49,650 nucleotides of DNA, taken from contig JAFXDG010000083.1 in the NCBI GenBank assembly GCA_017521285.1, positions 1 to 49,650 on the forward strand, read 5' to 3'. The stretch comes from Bacteroidaceae bacterium (GTDB lineage Bacteria > Bacteroidota > Bacteroidia > Bacteroidales > Bacteroidaceae). A model generated the notes under the pieces. It was given only the letters and a program-made list of their open reading frames with translations. It was not told the origin of the DNA and searched no databases. Numbering within the stretch: position 1 is the stretch's first letter; the number at the start of each line of letters is the position of its first letter. The translations under genes were made by a program, and so were the position numbers. Shown here piece by piece: positions 1 through 8,874 of this stretch.

Positions 1-35
1 GATGTGGGTAAGCCCTCTTTTATGCAGAACTGACG

Positions 36-134
36 GTCTCTGTCATCCTGAGCGAAGTCGAAGGATCTACAAGCAAAACATTTTATAATACTCTGACTGA
101 TAGACCCTTCGACTACGCTCAGGGTGACAGAGAC
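36..134. repeat. R1: ~100-bp palindromic interspersed repeat, copy 1
   Basis: Two arms of about 31 bases (36-66 and 103-134) are near-perfect inverted complements built on gtctctgtcatcctgag and its complement ctcagggtgacagagac, separated by an AT-rich centre. A second copy with the same arms and a similar centre (a shared aaacatttta stretch) lies at 42538-42637. Similar ctgtcatcctgagcgaagtcgaag palindromes are common dispersed repeats in several bacterial phyla. It could be a REP/MITE-like element or a bidirectional transcription stop. No coding capacity is seen. Confidence 0.8.
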
Positions 135-195
135 AGCATGAACCATGAAGTCAAAATAATCGTAAGAATTTTAGCGGACACCAATAATAAATTTT

Positions 196-235
196 AAATA
201 TAAATCCGTGTAATCCGCGTAATCCGCGCCTAAAT
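196..235. repeat. R2-family repeat, partial copy
   Basis: The stretch holds aatccgcgtaatccgcgcc followed by a T-rich run and gacacacc. The same order (ccgcgtcatccgcgtct, A/T run, gacacac) closes the larger copy at 38570-38680, so this looks like one arm of the R2 palindrome. The rest of 235-427 holds no gene that I can see. Confidence 0.5.
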
Positions 236-426
236 TTATTTTTGACACACCTTCTGAAGAAGTATAAGAGAGATGTGCTGGCTCTTTTTATCTGATTCTT
301 CAAACTACACCTGTGTGATAACTCCCGCAAATCATGTGCTCACTTGAATATAATGCTCTAAAAATATGTTGTAAAACATGAAATGAGGGAAAAGACTCTC
401 TTTGTAATGATTTCTTGCTTCGTTTT

Positions 427-458
427 TTTGGCCTCTTCAATAAAATGTGTTAATATTG
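427..458 (+). promoter_or_regulatory. Promoter for the giant pectinesterase gene
   Basis: A TTTG box at 427-430 is followed after 20 bases by TAATATTG at 451-458, one mismatch from the Bacteroides -7 consensus TAnnTTTG. Transcription would start near 466 and give a leader of about 160 bases. The leader contains a GC-rich hairpin (cgcctccta near 533 against the complementary ggaggtggcg near 572) just before the AT-rich ribosome-binding zone. Confidence 0.5.
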
Positions 459-627
459 CACGCTAAAATTCCCTTGTCGGTTCAATTCGTGGGGGAGCGT
501 GCGCCTTGTGTTCGTGTGCGTTCACAATATTTCGCCTCCTATACCTTATTATATTAATAGGGAGGTGGCGGGAGTTTGTTTTTGAAAAACTATTTTTTAA
601 TTACATAACTAAATTATTAACTTTTTT

Positions 628-3600
628 ATGAACACTAAAAAATTATTTAAGTTCGTCCTTGTGTGGGTGGCTTTGTTGGGAGTGCTCCCTGCGACCGCTG
701 CGTTCAAGGATGTGAAGATTGACTTGAACAGTCTTCTGACGAGTGAAGAAATGGTGGGAGGCACAGCAGTGTCCTACGGCATTGTGGTCGGCGATGATGG
801 CTCTCTGACCCGTGTACCCGATTATGATGCTACGGCTAATGCGGTAGTAAGCGGAACTTATCACAGCGACCATGGCTGGACAGGTTCAAAGATGGTGATA
901 GCCGTCGAAGGTGCTGTAAAAGTAGGTGTGGGTAACTGCACGTACAGTGGAGTGAACAAGGCGAAGTTTACCGCCGAAAATGGAACAGTCGTAAACATTC
1001 AGACTGTTCAGACCTGTTACAAGAATGACCAAACGGCCAGCTATGGTTACTATGTGGGCGATGCCACTACATTGACCATCACGGGTTCTGATTACAACCG
1101 CTACTTCTCTGTTGAGGCGGCTGTTGTAGATTTTATGGTGACTTATTACAACGAGGCTTACACTACGGCCGATGCCACTTATACTGAGTTCGTAAAGACA
1201 CCGTATGCAAAGGGTGAGACCATTGGTCTTCCGGCCACTTTGCCCACAGCTCCCAGTGGAAAGAAGTTCTCTCATTGGGCTACAGCCGAGGGTACAGAGG
1301 TAAAGGCTGGCGATGTCGCAGCCAACCTCAGTGTATATCCTGTGTGGGTTGATGCCGCTTTGTTCATCAGTGCTGCTGAGATTGTGGTGAAACCCGGTGA
1401 CCTTTATGGCATTACTGACTGTGTGACCAAGGGTGACAATCAGTTGATTGACAGTTCTCACGAAGGTTCTTATGTCCTTTTCGACGTAATGCCAACGGAG
1501 ACAGGTACCTATTCGTTCACTTCTATGATTGGAACCACAAACAGCAACATGGGTGTGACTTTGGGATATGTTGATGCCAATGGAGAATTTGTTGTTTCCG
1601 AAAAGAAGACCATTACCAACAGTGGTGATTGGAACAAGGGTGACAACTATACATGGACATTTGACCTTTACGAGGGAACCATCTATACCTTCAAGATTCT
1701 TTGCCACACCGACCAGTTCTACTGCGTGAACGTGTTTGAGATGGCTGTGAAGAAAACGGGCGATTTGACTCCCCAAGGTTTCAAAGACTTTGCCATCGAC
1801 CTGACCGGCCAGTGGTTGCTTACCGATGCAGAATTTACGGGCAAGACAAATGTTGAATTCGGAGTGGTAGTAGGCGAGGGCGGTGCCATGTCTCGTGTGG
1901 TTGCCGACAATGAATTGGCAACTTTCGTCATCAGTGGCAAGTATCACAACGACCACGGATGGGCACCTGTCACTATCAAGGTTCCCGTGAATGGCAGTGT
2001 GAAGGTAGGCTTCGGCCAGTGTACATACGGTGGTGCTACGGCTACTATCACTGATGCAGCCGGTAACGTACAGGAAGTGGCTGTTGACAAGACCGGTTGC
2101 TACAGCCGTACCAAGAGCGAAGACCAGATTACTTACGCAACTTATGTAGGCGGAGCCACTACGCTCACCATCAAGAATACTACTTATTCTCCCTACATCT
2201 CAGTTGTTGCAACTGAAGATGCACCTGTCGTATCATCCAATTGGAGAGACATCAAGATTGACTTCACCAATGGCCAGATGATTACAGCTGAGGAGACAAA
2301 CGTTACCACCATTGGCGTTGCCATTGCTGAAGACGGTACTGCCACCCGTGTGGCTTCCGACGATGCTGCTGCCAATATCGTAGTCAGTGGTAAGTTCCAC
2401 AGCAACGAGCACGGATTGGGTAACTTCTCTGCAACCGTGAAGGTGGAAGGTCCCGTGAAGATTGGTATGGGAACCTGTGCTTGGGGTGGCGACGTGACCA
2501 TCAAGAACGAGGCTGGTGAAGTGGTTGGTACATTCAATACCAACAATGGTACTTGCTATCATGGCAATAAGGCCGAAAACATTGTTTACGGTTACTACAA
2601 TGGCGAGGCTGCTACGCTGACCATCTCTGGTGGTGCTTACACTCCGTATTTCTCTGTTGAGAAGATGGACGAAGTCCTCACAGAGGCAACTGTTACGTAT
2701 TCACTCGGTGATGTTATTGCCGAAGGTGTAGCCCCTGCAGCCGTGAAGGTGATTGTCGGCAAGGACAAGGTGACCGTACCCGCTAACTTCACACTCTATG
2801 CTGAGGGTAAGACATTGACCGGTTGGACAGATGGTACCACTACATACGCCGTTGGTCAGGAGATTGCTCCTACGGCCGACATGACTCTGACTCCAGTATT
2901 CACCGCAAACGAAGTGACTTTGGGCGACCGCACTAAGGAAGTGACCGTTAAGTGGTCATTCCGTCGCGACGAGGGTGCTCCCACTGTGGCTTGGGAAGGT
3001 AAGACTGGTCTCATTTGGGTGGCTCAGGCTGTTGTCGAAGGTCAGACAATTGATGTGAAGATGGATGTCTCTACAGCTCCTGGTAAGATGGCTAATGGAA
3101 ACTGGAATGACTGGTGTCAGTTGAATGGTGGAACTACTTTCACTATTCCTTCATGCAAAGGTGCCGTAGTGTCTATTGAAGCATACAGTGCTCCTACTAC
3201 CACTACTATTGATGGACAGACTGACTATACAGCCAATGGTAACACTATCAGCTACACTGTAGCCAATACTGCAAATTCTATCGACATCGTTATTGGTGAC
3301 GGTTCTTACTACCGTTATATTCAGGCTGTTCTTCCCTTCGTAGAGAAGAGTTATGCTGGTACCGTATTCGAGAATGCTGAAGCAAGTGCTGTTTGGGCCT
3401 TTACAAGCAATGCAACTGATCCTGCAATCACTTCTCCGAAGGGTGCATTCACGATGAATTCTGTTTCTACTGGTTCGTTCACTGTGGGTACAGGTTCTGC
3501 CAAGGATGTGAACTATGTGACCGTAATGCCTGCCGATGCTACCGATCCTACTGTTATCTGGAGCATCAAGCCGGCCAAGGGATTGACATTCACTCCAACT

Positions 3601-6555
3601 AAGGTGAGCGCCAAGGTTCAGCGCTTCGGCACCGATGGTGGTACACTTGATGTGATTGCCCGCACAGGTGATGGTCAGGAAGTGACATTGGAAACAGGTT
3701 TGATACCTTTGCGTAATAATAAGACTATTGCTGCAGGTGATGACAAGCACGCAGGTAACGAGAAACTTTGTGAAGAGTTCACTCTTGACGTACCCGTGTC
3801 ATTGGCTTCTACCGAAGCCTTCTCACTTGTTGTGAAGGTTAGCAATTTGGGTAGCAACAAGACTGTAGGTTTCAGCGACGTTCAGATTCACGGTACTATC
3901 AATGGTACAGTGGCTGACGTAGCCAAGTATGTATTGTCAGCTACCGGTAATATGGCCGAGGCTGGTGCTGTCTCTGTATATCCTGTAAGCGACAAGTATG
4001 ATGAAGGTACAGAACTTACTATGACTGCAGTTGAAAACTTCGGTTACAACTTTGTGAACTGGACAAATGCTGCCGGTGAAGAGGTTTCTGCTGAAAGCAA
4101 ATTCACTTGGACAGTGCTTGCCGACGAAACTCTGACAGCCAACTTCGTGAAGGTGAATACTTACGAACTGGCCATGACTATCGATGGTGATGCTAACGAT
4201 TACATGATTTCATACAATCCGCTTCCCACTATTGTTGATGGCAAGCAGATGTACGAAGAGGGTACTGTGGTCAGTATTGCTGCTGCTTCTAACCCCATCT
4301 TGACATTCAGCAATTGGAACAATGGTGAGACTAATCCTTCACTCTCTGTAACGATGGATGCCGACAAGGCTTATGTAGCTACTTATGCTGCTGCTGACTA
4401 CATCGTTGGTTGGGACTTCATCAAGCGTGGTGGTAGCGGTCGTCCGGCCGACTTTGCTTCTACGGTTGACAATGAAACTTCTGTCCTTTACATGACCAAT
4501 GCAGAAGGTGATGTACAGGGCTGGCTCGACAAGTCTAAGGAAGCTGCTGGTGGTTATGAATCATTTGAAGGTGCTGCTGTCAACTGGAAGAAGTTGGGTG
4601 TTTACTGGTACGAATTCAAGATGAACGCCAGCGAGTTCACCAACATTCGCGTGGATGCCGAGTTGATGTACAACTACAATGCTTACACGACTGTCATTGT
4701 AGAGTACTCTACTGACGGTACAACTTGGGCCGAAGCCGGTCGTGTGACTATGGTTGGTGCCAAGAGCGAGAATCCTGTGAGCGTAACATTGGGCGAAGAT
4801 GCCAACAATCAGGCCACAGTTTACGTCCGCTTCCGTCCCGATACAACTGGTGCCGTTGACGGTTCTTCTGCTCCCGACAACGATGGTACAACTATCAGCA
4901 ACATCTTCGTTTACGGTGATGTGAAGTTGGTTGACGATGGTCAGGATCCTACACTCCTTTCTTCTATTCCTGCTGAAGGTGCTACAGGTGCATCGGCTAC
5001 AGGTAAGATTGTCCTCAACTTCCACGAGAAGGTAGCTTTGCAGAATGCGAAAGCAACAATTGGTGACAAGGAAGTGGAAGGTGTTGTGTCTGGTAAGACT
5101 GTGACATTCTCTTACATGGGCTTGGATTACAATACTGAATACACCTTCACGTTGGCTGCCAACTCTGTTTATGATTTGACAGGCAATGCTTGCAAGAACG
5201 ATATCGTCATCAAGTTCACAACTATCGCTCCTCCGACCGTGGTTCCTGGTCAGTATGATGCCGTTGTAACCAATGCCGACGAGTTCTTGGCTGCCTTGAA
5301 GAAGGCTGATGGCTCTAACCGTTTCCGTATCTTCTTACACGATGGTACATACGATCTTGGTACAGCTTGCTTGACCAGTGTACCGGGTAATGTTTCACTC
5401 ATTGGAGAGAGTATGGAGAATACCATTATCGTAAACGATCCTCAAGCAGAAGGTATCGGTGTTACTGCAACTCTCTGCACTGGTGGTGAGAACATCTATA
5501 TGCAGGATTTGACTCTGAAGAGTGTTGACTACGATCGTGGCGCTGCCAACTCTATGGGACGCTGTGTAGCCCTGCAGGAGAATGCCAGCAAGGCTGTTTA
5601 TAAGAATGTACGTCTGCTCTCAAATCAGGATACCTACTACACCCGCGCAACCAAGCGTACTTATTGGGAAGGTGGTATGATTACGGGTACAGTTGACTAC
5701 CTCTGCGGTGGTGGCGACGTATTCTTCAATGGTGTGACACTCTACAACAATGCCCGCTCAAACGGTGACTGCATCACAGCTCCTGCCACTTCAAGCAATT
5801 GGGGATATGTGTTCAGCAACTGTACTATCGATGGCGATGCCGGTCAGGATGGCAACTACTCACTTGGTCGTCCCTGGCAAGGAAGCCCGCGTGCGGTTTA
5901 TATCAACACTACGATGAAGATTATTCCTTCTGCTGCCGGTTGGTCAGACATGGGTGCTGTGCCCGCTCTCTTCGCTGAGTACAACAGCCACACTGAAAGT
6001 GGTGCTCCTGTAGATTGCAGCACTCGTAAGACAAGCTTCAAGTCTAACGATGTGATGGTTCCCGTGACATACAACCCCGTTCTGACAGCCGAAGAGGCTG
6101 CCAAGTTCACTGTAGAGAATGTCCTCTCTGGCGATGATGGATGGCAGCCCCAGTTGCTCACCGAGCAGGCTTTGATTCCGAACGTGACTGTTGAGAACGG
6201 TATCCTCACTTGGAATGCTTCTGACTATGTGTTCTGCTACGCCATCTGCAAGAATGATAAGATTGTTGCTTTCACCAACGACAATACTTGGACTATTCCT
6301 GCCGATGCTACCGACGAAGATTACTTCAGTGTGCGTGCAGCCAACAACATGGGTGGTCTTTGCCCTGCATCTGTGGCTGTCAACAAGAACGGTGCTACCG
6401 GCATCATTGGTATCGTAGCCGAAGGTGAAGTGCTCAGCACTGAAATCTTCAACGCCAACGGCGTGCAGCAGAACAAGTTGCAGCCGGGTCTCAACATCGT
6501 TCGCACAACATACGCCAACGGTGTCGTAACTGTCGAGAAGAAGATGGTGAAGTAA
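628..6555 (+). CDS. Secreted multidomain pectinesterase (CE8-like), 1975 aa
   Basis: Residues 1-25 form a signal peptide ending in ATAA. Three related modules of about 140 residues start near 26 (FKDVKIDL), 385 (FKDFAIDL) and 539 (WRDIKIDF). InlB-B/Listeria-Bacteroides-type repeats lie near 170-238, 690-760 and 1104-1172, and an SbsA/Big_5-like Ig domain near 1440-1535. The pectin methylesterase beta-helix occupies about 1540-1800 with Q1667-D1668, D1690 and R1748-P-W1750 in the expected catalytic places. The first oxyanion glutamine (GQAVAL in classical enzymes) is R1645 here (GRCVAL). The last 40 residues resemble the short C-terminal sorting/anchor modules of Bacteroidales secreted proteins. 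It should remove methyl esters from pectin outside the cell. A stand-alone classical pectinesterase lies at 32377. Start: only good ATG after the leader. Confidence 0.85.
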   Translation: MNTKKLFKFVLVWVALLGVLPATAAFKDVKIDLNSLLTSEEMVGGTAVSYGIVVGDDGSLTRVPDYDATANAVVSGTYHSDHGWTGSKMVIAVEGAVKVGVGNCTYSGVNKAKFTAENGTVVNIQTVQTCYKNDQTASYGYYVGDATTLTITGSDYNRYFSVEAAVVDFMVTYYNEAYTTADATYTEFVKTPYAKGETIGLPATLPTAPSGKKFSHWATAEGTEVKAGDVAANLSVYPVWVDAALFISAAEIVVKPGDLYGITDCVTKGDNQLIDSSHEGSYVLFDVMPTETGTYSFTSMIGTTNSNMGVTLGYVDANGEFVVSEKKTITNSGDWNKGDNYTWTFDLYEGTIYTFKILCHTDQFYCVNVFEMAVKKTGDLTPQGFKDFAIDLTGQWLLTDAEFTGKTNVEFGVVVGEGGAMSRVVADNELATFVISGKYHNDHGWAPVTIKVPVNGSVKVGFGQCTYGGATATITDAAGNVQEVAVDKTGCYSRTKSEDQITYATYVGGATTLTIKNTTYSPYISVVATEDAPVVSSNWRDIKIDFTNGQMITAEETNVTTIGVAIAEDGTATRVASDDAAANIVVSGKFHSNEHGLGNFSATVKVEGPVKIGMGTCAWGGDVTIKNEAGEVVGTFNTNNGTCYHGNKAENIVYGYYNGEAATLTISGGAYTPYFSVEKMDEVLTEATVTYSLGDVIAEGVAPAAVKVIVGKDKVTVPANFTLYAEGKTLTGWTDGTTTYAVGQEIAPTADMTLTPVFTANEVTLGDRTKEVTVKWSFRRDEGAPTVAWEGKTGLIWVAQAVVEGQTIDVKMDVSTAPGKMANGNWNDWCQLNGGTTFTIPSCKGAVVSIEAYSAPTTTTIDGQTDYTANGNTISYTVANTANSIDIVIGDGSYYRYIQAVLPFVEKSYAGTVFENAEASAVWAFTSNATDPAITSPKGAFTMNSVSTGSFTVGTGSAKDVNYVTVMPADATDPTVIWSIKPAKGLTFTPTKVSAKVQRFGTDGGTLDVIARTGDGQEVTLETGLIPLRNNKTIAAGDDKHAGNEKLCEEFTLDVPVSLASTEAFSLVVKVSNLGSNKTVGFSDVQIHGTINGTVADVAKYVLSATGNMAEAGAVSVYPVSDKYDEGTELTMTAVENFGYNFVNWTNAAGEEVSAESKFTWTVLADETLTANFVKVNTYELAMTIDGDANDYMISYNPLPTIVDGKQMYEEGTVVSIAAASNPILTFSNWNNGETNPSLSVTMDADKAYVATYAAADYIVGWDFIKRGGSGRPADFASTVDNETSVLYMTNAEGDVQGWLDKSKEAAGGYESFEGAAVNWKKLGVYWYEFKMNASEFTNIRVDAELMYNYNAYTTVIVEYSTDGTTWAEAGRVTMVGAKSENPVSVTLGEDANNQATVYVRFRPDTTGAVDGSSAPDNDGTTISNIFVYGDVKLVDDGQDPTLLSSIPAEGATGASATGKIVLNFHEKVALQNAKATIGDKEVEGVVSGKTVTFSYMGLDYNTEYTFTLAANSVYDLTGNACKNDIVIKFTTIAPPTVVPGQYDAVVTNADEFLAALKKADGSNRFRIFLHDGTYDLGTACLTSVPGNVSLIGESMENTIIVNDPQAEGIGVTATLCTGGENIYMQDLTLKSVDYDRGAANSMGRCVALQENASKAVYKNVRLLSNQDTYYTRATKRTYWEGGMITGTVDYLCGGGDVFFNGVTLYNNARSNGDCITAPATSSNWGYVFSNCTIDGDAGQDGNYSLGRPWQGSPRAVYINTTMKIIPSAAGWSDMGAVPALFAEYNSHTESGAPVDCSTRKTSFKSNDVMVPVTYNPVLTAEEAAKFTVENVLSGDDGWQPQLLTEQALIPNVTVENGILTWNASDYVFCYAICKNDKIVAFTNDNTWTIPADATDEDYFSVRAANNMGGLCPASVAVNKNGATGIIGIVAEGEVLSTEIFNANGVQQNKLQPGLNIVRTTYANGVVTVEKKMVK

Positions 6556-6580
6556 CCTGTCATAAATGATTCTATCCGTG

Positions 6581-6618
6581 AGGGGGATGCGTCTTGTTGA
6601 TGCATCCCCCTTACTCTT
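6581..6618 (+). terminator. Intrinsic terminator after the pectinesterase
   Basis: A 10-bp stem (agggggatgc at 6581-6590 with gcatcccccт-equivalent pairing at 6602-6611) encloses an 11-base loop and is followed by a T-rich tail. It begins 25 bases after the stop codon. Confidence 0.7.
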
Positions 6619-6663
6619 TATGCTATCCTTGTATCTCAAAATGGTGATAGGGTAACAATGAAG

Positions 6664-6918
6664 ATTTCAACGTCTCAACGCCGAACGAATAAACGCCCCT
6701 CTACCTTTGACCTTCGCCCTTCGACTTTTGAAATCATCGTCTCAACGCATCAACGCATCAACCCTTCAACGAATATTCGCTTCAACGTCTCAACGCCGAA
6801 CGAATAAACGCCCCTCTACCTTTGACCTTTGACCTTCGCCCTTTGACTTTTGAAATCATCGTCTCAACGCATCAACCCTTCAACGAATATTCCCTTCAAC
6901 GTCTCGACGCCGAACGAA
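6664..6918. repeat. R3 word repeats with a ~115-bp tandem duplication
   Basis: This gene-free gap consists almost wholly of the words tcaacgtctcaacgc, cgaacgaataaacgcc, cctttgacctt and atcaacccttcaacg. A unit of roughly 115 bases (from cttcaacgtctcaacgcc to caacgaatattcgc) is repeated twice in tandem with small changes. The same words return in most large gaps of the window. There is no dyad symmetry and no plausible gene; the few open frames through it are by-products of the repeat. Confidence 0.8.
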
Positions 6919-7449
6919 TCACATGGCTAACAAGTTCTTGGACTTCAATCTATGTCCAGAATAGGTCAATGCCAAAGTTATCAGCTCTTCAATGGGAATA
7001 CCAGCCTTTAATATGGAGTAAATGTCATAGTAATCTCTAAAATTACTACGACGCAGCATCACTTCCATTTTCATGGCTCCTATGGACTTGATATCCGCCA
7101 AACGCAGGTTGTTGCAATAAGAGATGGGAACTTTTACCGGAGAGTATTTAGGACTCGCATAAAAAGAGAGTTTGACATCAGAAACACGAAATTCCACATG
7201 GTCAATATCCAGAATGTCCTTTTGTTGGATTTCTCCAATAGAAGACAATTCCTTTTCAATGGCCGGCCAATCTACCTCCATGCGTTCATCCTTCTTAGTG
7301 CGCCACTTCATGAAATCAAGGTCTTCACTTTGGCGGGTTGCAATTTGGAGGGATAAAGCTGTGCCTCCAACCAACAAATAAGGTTTGATGCTCTCCATCT
7401 GAGCCACACGCTCAAATATCAATCCAGTATGTGGAGCCAATCCTTTCAT
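6919..7449 (-). CDS. AbiEii/AbiGii-type nucleotidyltransferase toxin
   Basis: The 176-aa protein carries the nucleotidyltransferase signature of AbiEii-family toxins: LLVGGTALSLQ (GG at 28-29) followed by R39-Q-S-E-D-L-D-F, giving the D43-x-D45 metal pair. In this family the toxin modifies RNA, often tRNA, and is held in check by a co-transcribed antitoxin (type IV or related). It is shorter than typical AbiEii proteins of about 300 residues, so the C-terminal domain is reduced. Its ATG overlaps the upstream stop codon as ATGA (7446-7449), the usual sign of a coupled TA pair. The gene ends directly against the R3 repeat tract. Function is inferred from family; toxicity is untested. Confidence 0.75.
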   Translation of the reverse strand: MKGLAPHTGLIFERVAQMESIKPYLLVGGTALSLQIATRQSEDLDFMKWRTKKDERMEVDWPAIEKELSSIGEIQQKDILDIDHVEFRVSDVKLSFYASPKYSPVKVPISYCNNLRLADIKSIGAMKMEVMLRRSNFRDYYDIYSILKAGIPIEELITLALTYSGHRLKSKNLLAM

Positions 7450-7787
7450 TGTATCATTCTATTATAGTGGCGGGTAGCCATAGATTTGATGTACGCATCA
7501 GGGCGCTTGGCATTAAAATAGTACCAGGCAAAGAAACGGTTCAACGTATAAAGGTACTCTTCTTGGGGAACCAAATGTTCCAGCCATACCTGCTTGATTT
7601 GTTTGAAAGGATAAAGTTTGAAAAGAAGATCAATTTCGGGCAAATCGAGGTGCAACAAAGTCTTTTCAATCAACATATCGTCAGAGATACGGTGGATTGA
7701 ATCTTCGTTGTACGACCAGAAACAATGCTCTTGTTTCAACTGTTCCAACAATACCGACTTTATGGAATCATGCTCCGCCATCTTCAT
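7446..7787 (-). CDS. Probable antitoxin partner of the AbiEii-like toxin
   Basis: The 113-aa protein has no motif I recognise with certainty. It is acidic to neutral, helical in appearance, and lies first in a two-gene unit with a 4-base ATGA overlap with the nucleotidyltransferase gene. Such small helical proteins commonly precede AbiEii-type toxins in Bacteroidales. A -7 box sits only 13 bases upstream, so the leader is very short. The start could be M1 (7787) or M3 (7781); M1 gives a nearly leaderless message. Antitoxin function is inferred from position only. Confidence 0.6.
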   Translation of the reverse strand: MKMAEHDSIKSVLLEQLKQEHCFWSYNEDSIHRISDDMLIEKTLLHLDLPEIDLLFKLYPFKQIKQVWLEHLVPQEEYLYTLNRFFAWYYFNAKRPDAYIKSMATRHYNRMIQ

Positions 7788-7800
7788 ACTTACTTTGCCG

Positions 7801-7808
7801 CAAAGATA
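7801..7808 (-). promoter_or_regulatory. -7 box for the AbiEii-type TA operon
   Basis: Read on the minus strand this is TATCTTTG followed by C, an exact match to TAnnTTTG. It ends 13 bases before the antitoxin ATG. No convincing -33 box was identified. Confidence 0.5.
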
Positions 7809-7924
7809 GTTGATATTTATGAAATGGCATGAATAATGAATGAAAAAAGTGATAAATCAGAAATTTTGGACACAGATACACCGATTAAACGAATCATTTC
7901 ACAGAGTATTGCCATCTGTAGTGC

Positions 7925-8375
7925 AAACTCCAACCAATCAACGCCCCTTGAACCTTGAACCACCCCTTCATTACAGTTCTTCCCTCCTTCGGGGGGATTG
8001 AGGGGGGCTGTTGAACCTTGAACTTGGAACTCATCGTCTCAACGCATCAACCCTTCAACGAATATTCGCTTCAACGTCTCAACGCATCAACGCATCAACG
8101 TTTGTCCACAAATTGAAAGTGCAAATAAACAGAAGCTATCTTCTCCAGCACTTATAGCTATCTTGTTTGCCCCGAGGAGCTATCTTGTTTGGCCAACTAA
8201 GCATATCTCGTAATGGCAATGGCTGTTGGCGATGGCTGATGGCTTGGAACCTTGAACTTTGAACCTTCGCCCTTTGACCTTTGACTTTTGACCTTTGACC
8301 TTTGACCTTGAACTCAACGCATCAACCCTTCAACGAATATTCGTCTCACCCCCTCAACGCCGAACGAATCAGAAA
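7925..8375. repeat. R3/R4 word-repeat tract
   Basis: The gap holds blocks of tcaacgcatcaacg and gaaccttgaacttgg (7925-8100), then tggcgatggctgatggc, then repeated cctttgacctttgac, then atcaacccttcaacgaat (8215-8375). The order gatggc words, tttgacc words, tcaacg words is the same as at 41047-41260. No gene is seen. Confidence 0.75.
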
Positions 8376-8483
8376 CTTGCCAGCTATCTCCATTGATACT
8401 GTCAAATCTCCTCCTTTTCTCTTATTTTGTATCCATCTTAAAGAAATATACATCATTTTGATGAAATAAAGTTCTTGTTTTAC

Positions 8484-8565
8484 TTTGTGGCCTCACTATT
8501 TTTATTACTTTTGCAAAAAAATGGCTCACAAAGGGTGTTCTTTTGCTGATTTTTTTCTATATTTG
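8484..8565 (+). promoter_or_regulatory. Two Bacteroidetes-type promoters before the small RNA
   Basis: The first has TTTG at 8484-8487 and TACTTTTG-C at 8506-8514 (18-base spacing). The second is an exact TATATTTG-C at 8558-8566 with no clear -33 box. They would start transcripts near 8521 and 8573. Both point at the structured RNA. Confidence 0.6.
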
Positions 8566-8572
8566 CACCGCT

Positions 8573-8807
8573 ACATGAAGTAGCAGACATAAATTAGGGA
8601 AGCGTTTAGCTTTATTCCGTAGTGGTGAACTTCGACAACTCATCTGAATATATGGAATAAGTTAGAACATTCTCCCTTTGGTTTTGTATATATGTGCTAT
8701 TGCATATACAGCCGAAGGTGTGAGCTGTTTTTTCTTATCAATATATTCAGGCAGTCGAAGGCCTACCACTACCGATAAGAAGTTGATAGGCTCACACTTC
8801 TCTTTTT
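8573..8807 (+). ncRNA. Structured small RNA, 6S RNA-like
   Basis: Three perfect long-range helices nest in order: 8619-8626 with 8765-8772 (gtagtggt/accactac), 8630-8636 with 8754-8760 (cttcgac/gtcgaag) and 8644-8653 with 8741-8750 (ctgaatatat/atatattcag). Inside them is a large open bubble (8654-8679 and 8714-8740) and an apical hairpin 8680-8713 (gg..tgtatat/atataca..cc). A long rod with one large central bubble and a closed tip is the architecture of 6S RNA, which mimics an open promoter and binds RNA polymerase; the length of about 150-235 nt also fits. No coding frame runs through it. Family assignment is inference from the fold I drew by eye, not from sequence match; another Bacteroidales small RNA is possible. 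Confidence 0.6.
8778..8807 (+). terminator. Weak intrinsic terminator of the small RNA
   Basis: agaagt (8778-8783) pairs with acttct (8796-8801) and is followed by ctttttatg. The stem is short and AT-rich, so strength is doubtful. An alternative pairing is gtgtgagc (8718-8725) with gctcacac (8790-8797). Confidence 0.4.
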
Positions 8808-8874
8808 ATGTTCCCGTCAAATAACAAGACAAAGAGAGGACACCGTTGAGCCAAGGTGCAGTATTTTTGAGGAT

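Noticed and set aside
886-1956. Long open frame on the minus strand inside the pectinesterase gene
   Set aside because: It mirrors a real gene with strong domain evidence, has no start context or family and is rich in His/Cys/Ser as expected from antisense frames.
6822-7040. Plus-strand frame overlapping the toxin gene's 3' end
   Set aside because: Repeat-derived start and antisense to the well-supported AbiEii-like gene.
8862-8869. TATTTTTG just before the FRG gene as its promoter
   Set aside because: It lies only 5 bases from the start codon; it would demand a leaderless message, so I treat it as undecided.
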